Assembly (NCBI RefSeq): GCF_002305895.1
Contig: NZ_CP022203.1
Location: 8,218,001-8,282,000 of the forward strand
Reading direction: 5' to 3'
From: Corallococcus macrosporus DSM 14697
GTDB taxonomy: Bacteria; Myxococcota; Myxococcia; Myxococcales; Myxococcaceae
DNA length: 64,000 nucleotides
Shown here: one piece after another, positions 52,724-62,274 of the stretch
Numbering within the stretch: position 1 is the stretch's first letter
Layout: each line of letters begins with the position of its first letter
The notes under the pieces: generated by a model
Databases searched by the model: none
Told to the model about the DNA's origin: nothing
Seen by the model: only the letters and a program-made list of their open reading frames with translations
Translations under genes and position numbers: made by a program

Positions 52724-53835
52724 GGGTGCGCCTCCGCCTGGCACAACTGGCGCAACTGCATGAGGCGCGGCGGGCCCATGCCCAGGAAGCGCACGCCCAT
52801 GCCGTACGGGTGGGACACGCCGCCCCGGGGCGCGTAGGCGTGGGCCCAGGCCACCACGCCGTGCGCCTCCAGCCGCTCGCCCAGGGTGGGCAGCAGGATG
52901 TGCAGCCCCACCGCCGCGCCCGCCTTCGCCGGAACGAGGGTGCGCACGAAGAGGCCGCCCGGACTCAGCGCGCTGGACACGCCGGAGCGCCACTCCGCGC
53001 CGCGCGGCCCCGACTCGCCGAAGGACACCGGACAGCAGAAGCGCACCCGCTCCTCCACGCGCAGCGAGGACGCCTCGCGGCCCAGCAGCGCGTGGATGCG
53101 GGGCAGCACCGTGGACGGGCGCACCGGCGCCTCCGCGTCCAGCGTGAGCGACGGCACCCCGGCCAGCAGCGGCTGCGGCCGCGGCGGGAACAGGCTCCGC
53201 GGCGCCCCCGGCGGGCCCTCCCGCGCCACCACCAGGTGGGGCCGCTCCCCGTGCGACACCACCCGCGCGGCGCCGCCGCCCACCGTGGCGCTGTAGAGGA
53301 TGCGGTGGCCACACGCCTCCAGCAGGGCGCCCAGCCCGCCCCAGGCCAGAGGTCCGCTGGCGCCGGCCAGCAGCACCAGCCGCGGGCGCTCGCGGGGCGC
53401 GCGCGCGGACGGGGCCCCCGCGCCTTCCAGCATCGCCAGCCGCGCGCGCAGCTCATGCGTGCGCAGCGGCGTCAGCAGGCAGTCCTCCACGCCCTCCGCG
53501 TCACCCACCTCGAGCACCTCCGCGGGCGTCTCCGGCTCCGCCACCAGGATGAGGGGTGGGCCCTCCGCCCCCAGGCGCAGCCTCAGCGCGCGCAGCCCCA
53601 TGCCCGTGCCGTCCGCCAACTGCCGCCAGTGCACCAGCACCAGCGACGGCCGCGCGTGCCGCACCTCCAGGAAGGCCGACTCCAGCGAGGGCACCTGCGA
53701 GGCCTCGCACCGCAAGGGCCGCAGCGCCCGGGACAACGCCAGCCAGGACTCGCTCGTGGCCCCCACGCACAGCACCCGCGGCGCTGCTTCCACCGGACCC
53801 GGTGAAGGACGCACGCGTCCTGGAGCCGTCATCAT
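52720..53835 (-). CDS. Degenerate receiver domains fused to a PilZ domain
   Basis: A 371-residue protein. Residues 20-135 and 150-245 look like two receiver folds that lack the phosphoacceptor aspartate (the position reads LVLVHWRQLADGTG in the first). The C-terminal ~110 residues are PilZ-like (VEERVRFCCPVSF, SSALSPGGLFVRT, GMGVRFLGM), related to the myxobacterial TIGR02266 group. PilZ domains bind cyclic di-GMP through RxxxR and D/NxSxxG; here the RVEER element is present while the second motif reads ALSPGG, so binding is uncertain. GGGAGG precedes ATG 53835. It forms an operon with the receiver gene downstream. Confidence 0.82.
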   Translation of the reverse strand: MMTAPGRVRPSPGPVEAAPRVLCVGATSESWLALSRALRPLRCEASQVPSLESAFLEVRHARPSLVLVHWRQLADGTGMGLRALRLRLGAEGPPLILVAEPETPAEVLEVGDAEGVEDCLLTPLRTHELRARLAMLEGAGAPSARAPRERPRLVLLAGASGPLAWGGLGALLEACGHRILYSATVGGGAARVVSHGERPHLVVAREGPPGAPRSLFPPRPQPLLAGVPSLTLDAEAPVRPSTVLPRIHALLGREASSLRVEERVRFCCPVSFGESGPRGAEWRSGVSSALSPGGLFVRTLVPAKAGAAVGLHILLPTLGERLEAHGVVAWAHAYAPRGGVSHPYGMGVRFLGMGPPRLMQLRQLCQAEAHP

Positions 53836-54020
53836 GCGGAGCCTCCCTGGTCTTCATCCCCCCCGGCCCGCCCAACCGCCCTCATCCCGTGACTCCGAAG
53901 TATGAGAAACGGCCACTCGGCGGAAATCCCCCTGGGTCAGATTCCAAAGACAGATGGGGAATAAAAGACATCGCGCACCGACCGGAGGCCCCCCGGGGTC
54001 CGCGGCGCCACGCGGCGGCG

Positions 54021-54995
54021 TCAGACGCGGGCGACGTTGACGCCCGAGTCGACGGCCTGCAGGTCGTCCCCGAAGCGCAGGTCCAGCGCGACACCCGCGG
54101 GGGGCTCGTAGGGGGCGCGTCCCACCTGCGCCGTGCCGAAGCGGGGCAGGAAGGGCGCCACCACGTACGAGCGGAAGCACCAGGCGAAGAAGCTCACCGG
54201 CTTGAGGGCCGGGTCCATGGCGGCCTCGATTTTCGCGTGCGCCTGGGGCAGCAGGCTCCAGTGCAGGCCCGGCGTCTCATGGTGCACGGCGTGGAGGCCA
54301 TTGTTGAAGAGGAAGAAGTTGATGAGGCGGCCGGTGAAGCTGCGGCTGTGGTCGTGCTCGCTCCAGGGGTCCGTGTGGACGTGCTGGATGTAGTTGAAGA
54401 ACATGATGGTCCACAGCGAGAAGAGCGCGGGCACCAGGAAGGCCAGCGCCCAGACGCGCGCGCCGCCCGCCACGCCGTGCATCGCCATGGCCAGCCCCAG
54501 CAGCGCCGCGTGCGTGCCGCCCCAGACGGCGTACTGGGTGAGAATCTGGCGGTACAGCGGGCGGTTGCGCTCGCGGGCCTTGTCGATGAACGCCTTGGTC
54601 GGCTCCTGCTGCCAGTACGTGGAGACGAAGGGGAAGAGGAAGGCCACCAGGAAGTTGTGCTTCTTGGAGTAGCGCCAGGTGATGGTGGCGTCCCCCGCCT
54701 TGTTCACGAACTTGTGGTGGTTGAGGTTGTGCGTCGGAATCCAGACGAAGGTGGGGTAGCCGTAGAAGAGCGACAGCCACATGCCCATGGCCTCGTTCAG
54801 CTTCCGGCTGCGGAAGGTGGGGCAGTGGTTGTGGTTGTGCGCGATGACGCCTGCCGACAGCGCCAGGTAACACGCCAGCGGGCAGAGGTAGGGAATCCAC
54901 GCGGGGGCCACGTACATCGACAGGGCCACCACGGGCATGGCCAGACACCACAGCATCGTCCGGCGGTCAGCGGCGTATCGGAGCATGCCGGCCAT
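54021..54995 (-). CDS. Fatty acid desaturase linked to the chemosensory operon (Des7-like)
   Basis: A 324-residue membrane di-iron desaturase that introduces a double bond into fatty acyl chains. Histidine boxes are HNHNH (53-57), HNLNHH (89-94) and HAVHH (235-239), with an additional HVH at 205-207. Hydrophobic segments flank them (MLWCLAMPVVALSMYVAPAW, VWALAFLVPALFSLWTIMFF). It ends the second chemosensory operon, 61 bases after cheB. In the published M. xanthus Che7 system a desaturase is encoded with the receptor pathway and a HEAT protein. ATG 54995 is used; ATG 54986 is an alternative. Confidence 0.92.
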   Translation of the reverse strand: MAGMLRYAADRRTMLWCLAMPVVALSMYVAPAWIPYLCPLACYLALSAGVIAHNHNHCPTFRSRKLNEAMGMWLSLFYGYPTFVWIPTHNLNHHKFVNKAGDATITWRYSKKHNFLVAFLFPFVSTYWQQEPTKAFIDKARERNRPLYRQILTQYAVWGGTHAALLGLAMAMHGVAGGARVWALAFLVPALFSLWTIMFFNYIQHVHTDPWSEHDHSRSFTGRLINFFLFNNGLHAVHHETPGLHWSLLPQAHAKIEAAMDPALKPVSFFAWCFRSYVVAPFLPRFGTAQVGRAPYEPPAGVALDLRFGDDLQAVDSGVNVARV

Positions 54996-55056
54996 CCTGA
55001 CGCAGCCGGGCCTCCCCTGCCATCCACCCCCCCGGCATTTCGTGGAAGGGTGAAAC

Positions 55057-56106
55057 TCAACGCACATGGCGCCGCAGCAGCCCCAGCATGCCCTCCAGCG
55101 GCGCGCTGGCGGTGGCCAGCCCGGCTTCGTTCACGGCGCGCGGCATGCCGTACACCACGCAGGAGGACTCGCTCTCCGTGAGCACGGTGCCTCCGGCCTG
55201 GCGGATGGCCCGGGCCCCCGCGACGCCGTCATCCCCCATGCCGGTGAGCACCAGGCCCACCGCGTCCGGGCCCCAGCTCCGCGCGGCGGACTCGAAGAGG
55301 ACGTCCACGCTGGGGTGGTGCTGCGTGCGCAGCGGCTGCCGGTCCAGCCGCGCGAGCGTCACCGCCCCGTGGCGCTCCAGCTTGAGGTGCTGCCCGGAGC
55401 GGGCCAGCACCACCCGGCCGGGCCGCAGCTCCAGCCCGTCCACCGCCTCCAGCACCTCCAGCGCGCAGTGCGCGTTCAGGCGCCGGGCCACCGCCTCCGT
55501 GTAGCCCGCGGGGATGTGCAGCGCGAGCGCCACCGGGGCGGGGAAGTCCACGGGCAGCTCCGACAACAGCCGGGTGAGCGCCTGCGGCCCGCCGGTGGAC
55601 GTGCCCACCACCACCAGGCTCTTCGCCGCCGCGCGGGCCGCCGGCGCGGCGGACGTCTGCGCGGCCGGCGCCGCGGGCTCGGGCAGCGCGCGCGCCACCG
55701 CGCCCGCGGCCGTGCGGACCTTCTCCACCAGCTCGCTGCCCAGCTCGTAGAGCCGCTCGGTGGCGAGCGCGGTGGGCTTGTGCACCAGCTCCACCGCGCC
55801 GGCCTGGAGCGCGGCCACCGCCAGCTCGCTCTCCTCGCCCGCGCTGCTCACCACCACCACGCGGGGCATGGAGGCGCCGGAGGCGAGCGCGCGCAGCACG
55901 CCCAGCCCGTCCAGGCCCGGCATCACCAGGTCCAGCGTGAGCACGTCCGGGGACAGCTCGGCCACCTTCTCCAGGGCATCCAGGCCGTCGCGCGCCACGC
56001 CCACCACCTCCAGGCCGTCCGCGCCGGAGAGCACCTGCCGCAACACCTTGCGGGCGAAGGCGGAGTCATCCACCACCAGCACGCGAATGGGAGACACCGC
56101 GGTCAT
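55057..56106 (-). CDS. cheB: CheB methylesterase of the second system
   Basis: A 349-residue CheB. The receiver has Asp59 in LTLDLVMPGLDG. The esterase has Ser in VGTSTGGPQAL, His in LALHIPAGYTEAVARRLNAH and Asp in GMGDDGVAG. An Ala-rich linker joins the two. It starts at ATG 56106, overlapping the cheR stop by 4 bases. It should remove receptor methyl groups added by the adjacent CheR when phosphorylated by the CheA of this operon. Confidence 0.96.
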   Translation of the reverse strand: MTAVSPIRVLVVDDSAFARKVLRQVLSGADGLEVVGVARDGLDALEKVAELSPDVLTLDLVMPGLDGLGVLRALASGASMPRVVVVSSAGEESELAVAALQAGAVELVHKPTALATERLYELGSELVEKVRTAAGAVARALPEPAAPAAQTSAAPAARAAAKSLVVVGTSTGGPQALTRLLSELPVDFPAPVALALHIPAGYTEAVARRLNAHCALEVLEAVDGLELRPGRVVLARSGQHLKLERHGAVTLARLDRQPLRTQHHPSVDVLFESAARSWGPDAVGLVLTGMGDDGVAGARAIRQAGGTVLTESESSCVVYGMPRAVNEAGLATASAPLEGMLGLLRRHVR

Positions 56107-56924
56107 GGACCCGCCTTGGTATAGAAGAAGGTGCCGCGCCGCTCCTCGCAGGTGAGCGCGGTGCCGAAGCGCATCAGGGATTCGGAGGTGCCCACCAGCA
56201 GGTGCCCCCCTGGCACGAGCGCGCGCGTGAGGGAGGACACCACCTGGCGCGCGGTGTCGTCCTGGAAGTAGATGAGGACGTTGCGGCAGAGGATGGCGTC
56301 GAAAGCGCCCAGCTCCGCCACCGCCCGCGCGTCCACCAGGTTGACGCGCCGCCAGTCCACCGCCTCCACCAGCTCCGGGCGCACGTGCGGCCGCCCCGCG
56401 CGCGTCTCCAGCCACCGGCCCTCCACGCCCGGCGGCAGCGCGCGCAGGGAGCGCAGGTTGTGCTCCCCGGCGCGGGCCCGCTCCAGCGCCCGGGCGCTCA
56501 AGTCACTGGCCACCAGCTCCACGCCTCCGAGCACCCCCGCCTCCGCGAGCAGCATCGCCAGCGTGAGGGGCTCCTCGCCGGTGGAGCAGGCCGCGCTCCA
56601 CACCCGCGGCCGCCGGCCGGCGCGCACCGCGGGCACCAGCAGGTCCTCGGTCAGCACGCGCAGCGGCAGCGGCTCCCGGAAGAAGTACGTCTCGTGGACC
56701 AGCAGCGAGTCCACCAGCGCGTCCAGCGCCTCGGGGCCCGCCGGGTCGTAGCGGAGGTAGTAGTAGTAGTCGAGCAGCGAGTCGAAGCCCGCGTCCAGCG
56801 CGCGGGGCACGACCTTGTCGGCGAGCAACTCCCGGTCCTCGGGGGCGTAGTGCAGCCCGGCGCGCTGCTCGATGAGCGCGGCCAGGATGGCGAACACCTG
56901 GGGAGACATGGGCAGTGAGAACAT
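56103..56924 (-). CDS. cheR: CheR methyltransferase of the second system
   Basis: A 273-residue receptor methyltransferase. Motifs are VHETYFFREPLPLRVLTEDL, the SAM loop VWSAACSTGEEPLTLAMLLA, VASDLSARALERARAGEHNL and ILCRNVLIYFQDD, ending in GTSESLMRFGT. Unlike the CheR in the first system it has no TPR tail and is of normal length. ATG 56924 is used; an in-frame ATG at 56909 also fits. It starts 10 bases after the HEAT-repeat gene. Confidence 0.95.
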   Translation of the reverse strand: MFSLPMSPQVFAILAALIEQRAGLHYAPEDRELLADKVVPRALDAGFDSLLDYYYYLRYDPAGPEALDALVDSLLVHETYFFREPLPLRVLTEDLLVPAVRAGRRPRVWSAACSTGEEPLTLAMLLAEAGVLGGVELVASDLSARALERARAGEHNLRSLRALPPGVEGRWLETRAGRPHVRPELVEAVDWRRVNLVDARAVAELGAFDAILCRNVLIYFQDDTARQVVSSLTRALVPGGHLLVGTSESLMRFGTALTCEERRGTFFYTKAGP

Positions 56925-56934
56925 GGCGGTGGTT

Positions 56935-59301
56935 TCAGCGACTCAGCACCAACCGGCATGCCCGCCGGACCTCGGGGTCCTCGTCCTGCGTGGAGGCGCG
57001 CTCCAGCGCCTCGTGGGCCTCCAGCGTGCCCAGCGCGGCCACCGCGGGCACCGCGGCGCGCCGGCCCGCGGGACTGGCGGACACCAGCAACTGCAGCAGC
57101 GCGGCGCGCGCGTCCGAGCGGCGCATGCGGGCCAGCGCCGCCACCAGCAGCGGCGCCGTCACCTCGTCCGCCGCCTCCAGCGCGGCCAGCAGGCCCGGCA
57201 GCCGCCCCTCCAGGGGCAGCGCCAGCGCGCTCACCACCCGCTCGCGCAGCGTCATGTCCCCCAGCAGGGACACCAGGGCCTGCGTGGCCGGCACGCCGGG
57301 CCGCGTGGCGATGAAGCCCACCGCGGCGCTGCGCACGCTGTCGTCCCCGTCGCCGGCGGCGTGCAGCAGCGCGGGCAGCGTCTCCGGCGCGTCGTACTCC
57401 GCCACCGCGGACAGGGCCACGAGCCGGGTGGCCGCGTCCTCCGACTTCGCCGCCTCCAGCAGCACGGGCAGGGCGTCCGGGCGCCGGCCCACGCCCAGGC
57501 CCAGCAGGGCGGCGCGCCGCACGTCCGCGTCCGCGCTGGCCGCCGCGCGCTGGAGCGCCGTCATCGCGCTCTCCGTGTGCATGTGCGCCAGCGCGTCCAC
57601 CACCGCCACGCGCACCTGGCCCGCGGCGTCGTCCGCCAGCGCGACGATGGCGTCCGCGGCGGCCTCCTCGTTCAGCTTCCCCAGCGCCTGGCACGCGTAG
57701 TAGCGCACCCACGGGTCGCGGTCATTGAGGCCGCGCAGCAGCGTGGAGGTGATGCGCGCCTCCTTCTCCGTCTGCCCCAGCGCGCGCATGGCCGCCGCGC
57801 GCGTGCGCTCCGACTCGTGGTTGGCCGCCGTCAGCAGCGCGTCCACCGCGCGCGGGTCCTCGATGAAGGGCAGGCCGTAGATGGCCGCGTCGCGCAGGCG
57901 CTCGTCGGGGTCCCTCATGGCCTGGAGCAGCACGTCCAGCCCGTTGGCATAACCGAAGTACGAGATGATGCGCAGCGCCGCGCGGCGCAGGCGCACGTCG
58001 GGGGAGCGGGCCGCCTGCAGCGCCAGCTTCTCCGTGGTGTCGCTGCCCAGGGACTGGATGGCCCCCACCGCGGCCTGCACCACGCGCAGGTCCTCGTCCA
58101 CCAGCCGCTCGAACAGGGCCGGCACCGCGGCCGGGCTGCCAATGCGGGACAGCGTGTCCGCCGCCAGCGCGCGCACCGACGCGTCCCGGTCCTCCAGGCA
58201 CGACATGACGTCCGGCACCGCCGCGGCCCGGCGGCCCACCAGCGGCAACAGCACGCGGCGCCGGGCGCTGTCCCCCTCACGCAATGCCTGGAGAATCTGC
58301 GCGTCCGCGTCCGCGCCCAGCTCCGACAGCGCGCCGGCCGCCGCGCGCGCCACCGACGGGTCCGGCCCGTCCAGGAGCTTCAACAGGCCGGAGGCGGCGT
58401 CCAGGCCGCCCACCCAGCCCAACAGGCGCGACAGGGCCGTCTTCTCCGTGGTGTCCGCGCTGGAGACGCCCTGCGACAGCCGCCGCCCCAGCACGGCGGA
58501 CTCCGGGCCCCGCACCGCGGTCTGCACGGTGCGCGACCCGCCGAAGCGCTGCACCTGGGCCTCGTGGATGTCCACCAGCGCCACCGCCGCCGCGCGCACC
58601 GACGCGTCGTTGCCCTTGCGCAGCAGCCCCACCAGCGCGGGCACCGCGGCCTCCTGGCCGGTGCGGCCCAGCGCGCGCGCCACCTCCAGGGTGTAGAAGG
58701 GGTCCGCCAGCAGGGCCAGCAACGCGGGCACCACCACCGGGTCCCCGCACCGCCCCAGCACGTCGATGGCGGGGAAGATGCGGAAGAAGTTGCCGCTGCC
58801 CAGCGCCGCCAGCAGCGCGTCCACCGCCGCGCCGCCGCCCACGCGGCCCAGCGCCTCGATGGCCGCCACGGCCACGTTGTCGTCCGGGTGCACGGTGAGC
58901 CGGGACAACAGCGGCACCGAGCGCCGGCTGCGGCGCCGGCCCAGCACCTGGGCCACGTCACAGACGATGGCGGGGTTGCCGTCCTCGCTCAGCGCCTCCA
59001 GCGCGCCCTCGACGTCCCCCGTGGACGCCACCAGCGCCTCCACCGCGGCGGCCAGGCGCGCCTCGCTGTCGCGGCGGTGGACCAGCACGTCGCGCAGCGG
59101 CGCCACGGCCGGCGTCCCCAGCTTCGCCAGGGCGCCCACCACGGCGCGCCGCACCGCCCAGCTCTGGGCGTCCAGCCCGCCCACCAGCAGCGACAGGCTG
59201 GCGGCGCCGCGCCGGGCGAGCTGCTCCACCTCGTCCACCTGCGAGCGGTCCTCCGCCGACAATGTCAGGGGATGCAACGACGTCGAGGATGCCCCCGTCA
59301 T
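56935..59301 (-). CDS. HEAT-repeat protein of the chemosensory operon (Cpc7-like)
   Basis: A 788-residue all-helical solenoid made of about twenty or more HEAT/PBS-lyase-type repeats, for example [60 protein letters not shown] and [20 protein letters not shown]. It has no catalytic motif, signal or membrane segment, so it is a binding scaffold. Its position between mcp and cheR matches Cpc7 of the M. xanthus Che7 system, where this protein couples the pathway to aggregation and sporulation. It overlaps the mcp stop by 4 bases. Confidence 0.93.
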   Translation of the reverse strand: MTGASSTSLHPLTLSAEDRSQVDEVEQLARRGAASLSLLVGGLDAQSWAVRRAVVGALAKLGTPAVAPLRDVLVHRRDSEARLAAAVEALVASTGDVEGALEALSEDGNPAIVCDVAQVLGRRRSRRSVPLLSRLTVHPDDNVAVAAIEALGRVGGGAAVDALLAALGSGNFFRIFPAIDVLGRCGDPVVVPALLALLADPFYTLEVARALGRTGQEAAVPALVGLLRKGNDASVRAAAVALVDIHEAQVQRFGGSRTVQTAVRGPESAVLGRRLSQGVSSADTTEKTALSRLLGWVGGLDAASGLLKLLDGPDPSVARAAAGALSELGADADAQILQALREGDSARRRVLLPLVGRRAAAVPDVMSCLEDRDASVRALAADTLSRIGSPAAVPALFERLVDEDLRVVQAAVGAIQSLGSDTTEKLALQAARSPDVRLRRAALRIISYFGYANGLDVLLQAMRDPDERLRDAAIYGLPFIEDPRAVDALLTAANHESERTRAAAMRALGQTEKEARITSTLLRGLNDRDPWVRYYACQALGKLNEEAAADAIVALADDAAGQVRVAVVDALAHMHTESAMTALQRAAASADADVRRAALLGLGVGRRPDALPVLLEAAKSEDAATRLVALSAVAEYDAPETLPALLHAAGDGDDSVRSAAVGFIATRPGVPATQALVSLLGDMTLRERVVSALALPLEGRLPGLLAALEAADEVTAPLLVAALARMRRSDARAALLQLLVSASPAGRRAAVPAVAALGTLEAHEALERASTQDEDPEVRRACRLVLSR

Positions 59302-61847
59302 GCCCGCTGCTCCCGCGGCGTCGGGGCCGCTTCGGGGTTGTCGCTCCCGCCACCCAGCGCGCCGCGCAGCCGCGTCAGGCTCTCCGCCTGCGCGCCCTGC
59401 AGCCGCGAGAGCTGGGACAGCCGGCCCGCCACCTCCTGCACCTCGGTGGCGGTGGTGGCCGCCGCGCGGGTCTGCTGCGTGGTGGCGGTGGTGATGTCGC
59501 GGGCCCGGAGGCGAAGCTCCTCCACGCTCTTGGCCAGGCCCTCCATCACGGTGGTCGCCTCCGCGCTGGCGCGCGCCACCACGGCCACGCCGGACGCCTG
59601 GCGGCCGGCGGCGTGGGTGAGCGAGGTGAGCGCCTCCGCCTGCTCGTCCAGCGCGCGCGCCGTCTGCCGGGCCACGCGCCGGACCTCGTCCGCCTCCCGC
59701 ACCAGGCCGGTGAGCGCCTTGGCCTGCTCCTCGGTGGCCCGCGTCACGGAGGCGGCCAGCTTCGCCACCTGGCGGCTGGCCGTCTCGCCCTGCTTGAGGG
59801 CCCGGGCCTGCTCCGTCATGCCCCGCGCGGACTGGGCCACCTGCTTGCGCGTCTCCTCCATGGCCCGCGTCACCTCCTGGGAGGCCGTGGCCTGCTCGGC
59901 CAGCCCCACCAGGGTGCGCTGCGTGGCGGTGGCCGCCTCCTGCGCCAGCGTCCCCACCCCCGCCACGTCCCGGCTCTGCGCCGTCACGGCCGCGCTCACG
60001 CCCTGGACCAACTGGCGCATCTGCGAGGTCCCCTTGGCCAGGTCCGCCGCCGCCAGGGCCTGCTCCTGCACGGCGCGCGACACCTTCTGCGCCACCTCCG
60101 CGAGCTGCCCGTTGGAGCGCACCACGTCGCGCAGCGCGCGCGCCTGCTCCGCCGTGGCCTGCATCGTCTGCCGCGCCATGCGCCGCATCTCCGCGCCGCC
60201 CTGCGCCAGCGACTGGGCCGCCTGCGCCTGCTCCGCCGCGGACGAGGCGATGGCCCGCCCCTGCTCGCTCACCTTCGAGGTGCCCTGCACCAGCGCCTGG
60301 GTGGCCTGCACCTGCTCGCCGGAGGCGCGGGACACCTCGCGCACGTTGAGGCCCAGGTCATCCACGCCCTTGAGGATGGTGGACAGCGCGCGCTCGGCGT
60401 CCGCCGCCAGCGCCGCGCCCTCGTCCGCCGCCCGCACGCCCTCGCCCGTGGCGGTGGCCGCCTCGCGCGCCGTCGTCTGCAGGCCCCGGACGATTTTCGC
60501 CACGTCCGAGCTGGCCGCCGCCGCGCGGTCCGCCAGCGCGCGAATCTCCTCCGCCACCACCGCGAAGCCCCGGCCATGCTCCCCGGCGCGCGCCGCCTCG
60601 ATGCTGGCGTTGAGGGACAACAGGTTCGTGCGGTCCGCGATGAGGTTGATGGTCTGCACGATGTCGCCAATCTCCTCGGCGCGCCGGCCCATCTCCTTCA
60701 TCACCCCGGCCGAGCCGGTGATGGACTCGCGGATGCGGCCGAAGCCCGCGATGGAGCGCGTCACCGTGGCGCCGCCCTCGCGCGCCGTGGTGCCCACGCG
60801 CTCGGCGGTGGTGCGCGCCTCCTCCATCATCTGCGCCACCCGCCGCGTGGACGACTCGAGCTGCGCGGAGGCGGTGGCGCTGCCGGCCGCCAGGGTGTTG
60901 ATCTGCTCCGAGGCCTTCGCCACCGTCTGGGCGGAGCGCGCGAGCTCTTCAATGGTGGCCGCGTTGGCATCCACCACCGCCGCGTTCTTCTCCGCCGTGG
61001 CGGCCACCTCCTCCACGCTGGCGGCCACCTCCTCCACCGTGGACGCGGTGGTGGCCGAGTGGGACTCCAGCGCGCGGGCGTTCTCCGCCACGCCCTTCAC
61101 GCTGCGCGCCAGCTCCTCCACCGTGGCCGCCGTATCCTCCACGCTGGAGGCCATGCTCGTGGCGTCCCTGGACACCTCGGCCAGGGAGCGGACCAGCCCC
61201 GTCACCGCCTGCGTCACCTGCCCCACGCGCTCGCCCACGCCCTGGGAATCCGTGGACAGCCGGGCAATGCCCTTGGCCATCTCCTCGGCGGTGGCGGCCA
61301 CCTGCTCCGTGGCGGCGGCGCTGGCCTGGTTGCGCGCGACCAGGTCCGCCACGGTGGCGTTCATCTCCGTCATGGAGGCCAGCAGCTCTTCACTGGACGC
61401 GGCCAGCTCCTCCGCGTTGGCGCTCACGCCCTTCACCGAGCGCGACACCTCCTCCAACGCCCCCGCCGTGGTGTCGGACGAGGCCGCCAGGTGCGCGGCG
61501 TCCTTGCGCACGCCGGCCACGGAGGCGTTCACCTCCTGCAAGGTGCCCGCGGTGGCCTCGGCCTCCTGGGCCTGGGCGCGCGCGGACTCGCTCACCGTGC
61601 GCTGCGAGCGCACCAGCTCCTGGACGGACTGCCCCGTCTCCTCCGCGTACGCGGCCACCAGCTCGATGGCGGCGCGCACCTGCTCCAGGGCCGCGACCTG
61701 CTCGTTGCCGCCCGAGGCCAGCCGCGCCGCGAGCCCCTCCACCGACTGCACCAGGCCCACGCCCTCCTGGACGCCGCGCAACGCGTCCTCGGCCAGGGTG
61801 CGCGCCTCCACCTGCCCCGCCCCTGCGTTACCGCTGTCCGTCGCCAT
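59298..61847 (-). CDS. Very long soluble chemoreceptor
   Basis: An 849-residue receptor with no membrane segment and no separate sensor or HAMP domain. Nearly the whole chain has Ala-, Ser- and Glu-rich heptad character (for example [20 protein letters not shown]). The signalling tip [20 protein letters not shown] lies near residue 416, almost exactly in the middle, so two arms of about 415 residues would fold into one long antiparallel bundle. That is longer than usual cytoplasmic receptors. Sensing may come from a partner such as the HEAT-repeat protein; that is inference. It overlaps the cheW stop by 20 bases. Confidence 0.93.
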   Translation of the reverse strand: MATDSGNAGAGQVEARTLAEDALRGVQEGVGLVQSVEGLAARLASGGNEQVAALEQVRAAIELVAAYAEETGQSVQELVRSQRTVSESARAQAQEAEATAGTLQEVNASVAGVRKDAAHLAASSDTTAGALEEVSRSVKGVSANAEELAASSEELLASMTEMNATVADLVARNQASAAATEQVAATAEEMAKGIARLSTDSQGVGERVGQVTQAVTGLVRSLAEVSRDATSMASSVEDTAATVEELARSVKGVAENARALESHSATTASTVEEVAASVEEVAATAEKNAAVVDANAATIEELARSAQTVAKASEQINTLAAGSATASAQLESSTRRVAQMMEEARTTAERVGTTAREGGATVTRSIAGFGRIRESITGSAGVMKEMGRRAEEIGDIVQTINLIADRTNLLSLNASIEAARAGEHGRGFAVVAEEIRALADRAAAASSDVAKIVRGLQTTAREAATATGEGVRAADEGAALAADAERALSTILKGVDDLGLNVREVSRASGEQVQATQALVQGTSKVSEQGRAIASSAAEQAQAAQSLAQGGAEMRRMARQTMQATAEQARALRDVVRSNGQLAEVAQKVSRAVQEQALAAADLAKGTSQMRQLVQGVSAAVTAQSRDVAGVGTLAQEAATATQRTLVGLAEQATASQEVTRAMEETRKQVAQSARGMTEQARALKQGETASRQVAKLAASVTRATEEQAKALTGLVREADEVRRVARQTARALDEQAEALTSLTHAAGRQASGVAVVARASAEATTVMEGLAKSVEELRLRARDITTATTQQTRAAATTATEVQEVAGRLSQLSRLQGAQAESLTRLRGALGGGSDNPEAAPTPREQRA

Positions 61848-62274
61848 CCAACGTCTCCTCCCCGATGACCCGAGGGAAATCGATGAGCATCACCAGCCGC
61901 GGGCCCACCTGGGCCACGGCCTTCACGAACCCGTGCGCTCCCTCCACGACCAGCGGAGGGGGCGGCTTGAGCTGCTGGGGGTCCAGCTTCAGCACCTCGC
62001 GGGCGCTGTCCACCACCAGCCCCACGACCCGGTTGCCGAGCTGCGCCACCACCACCCGGGAGTCCAGCGTGCGCGCCACCGCCGGCAGCCCGAAGCGCAG
62101 GCGGGCATCCACCACCGGGATGACGCGCCCGCGCACCTGCACCAGCCCGGCCACGTGCGGCGCGGCGCCCGGCACGGGCGTGGCCCCCGTGAAGGACTCC
62201 ATCTGGAGCACGTCCGCCGCGGGCAGCACGTACTCCGCTCCGTCCACCTTGAACACCACGTGCAGCACGCTCAT
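61828..62274 (-). CDS. cheW: CheW coupling protein of the second system
   Basis: A 148-residue CheW domain protein: [60 protein letters not shown] and [20 protein letters not shown]. It should bridge the soluble receptor and CheA. It overlaps the cheA stop by 4 bases and the receptor start by 20 bases. Length and motifs are fully typical. Confidence 0.95.
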   Translation of the reverse strand: MSVLHVVFKVDGAEYVLPAADVLQMESFTGATPVPGAAPHVAGLVQVRGRVIPVVDARLRFGLPAVARTLDSRVVVAQLGNRVVGLVVDSAREVLKLDPQQLKPPPPLVVEGAHGFVKAVAQVGPRLVMLIDFPRVIGEETLDGDGQR

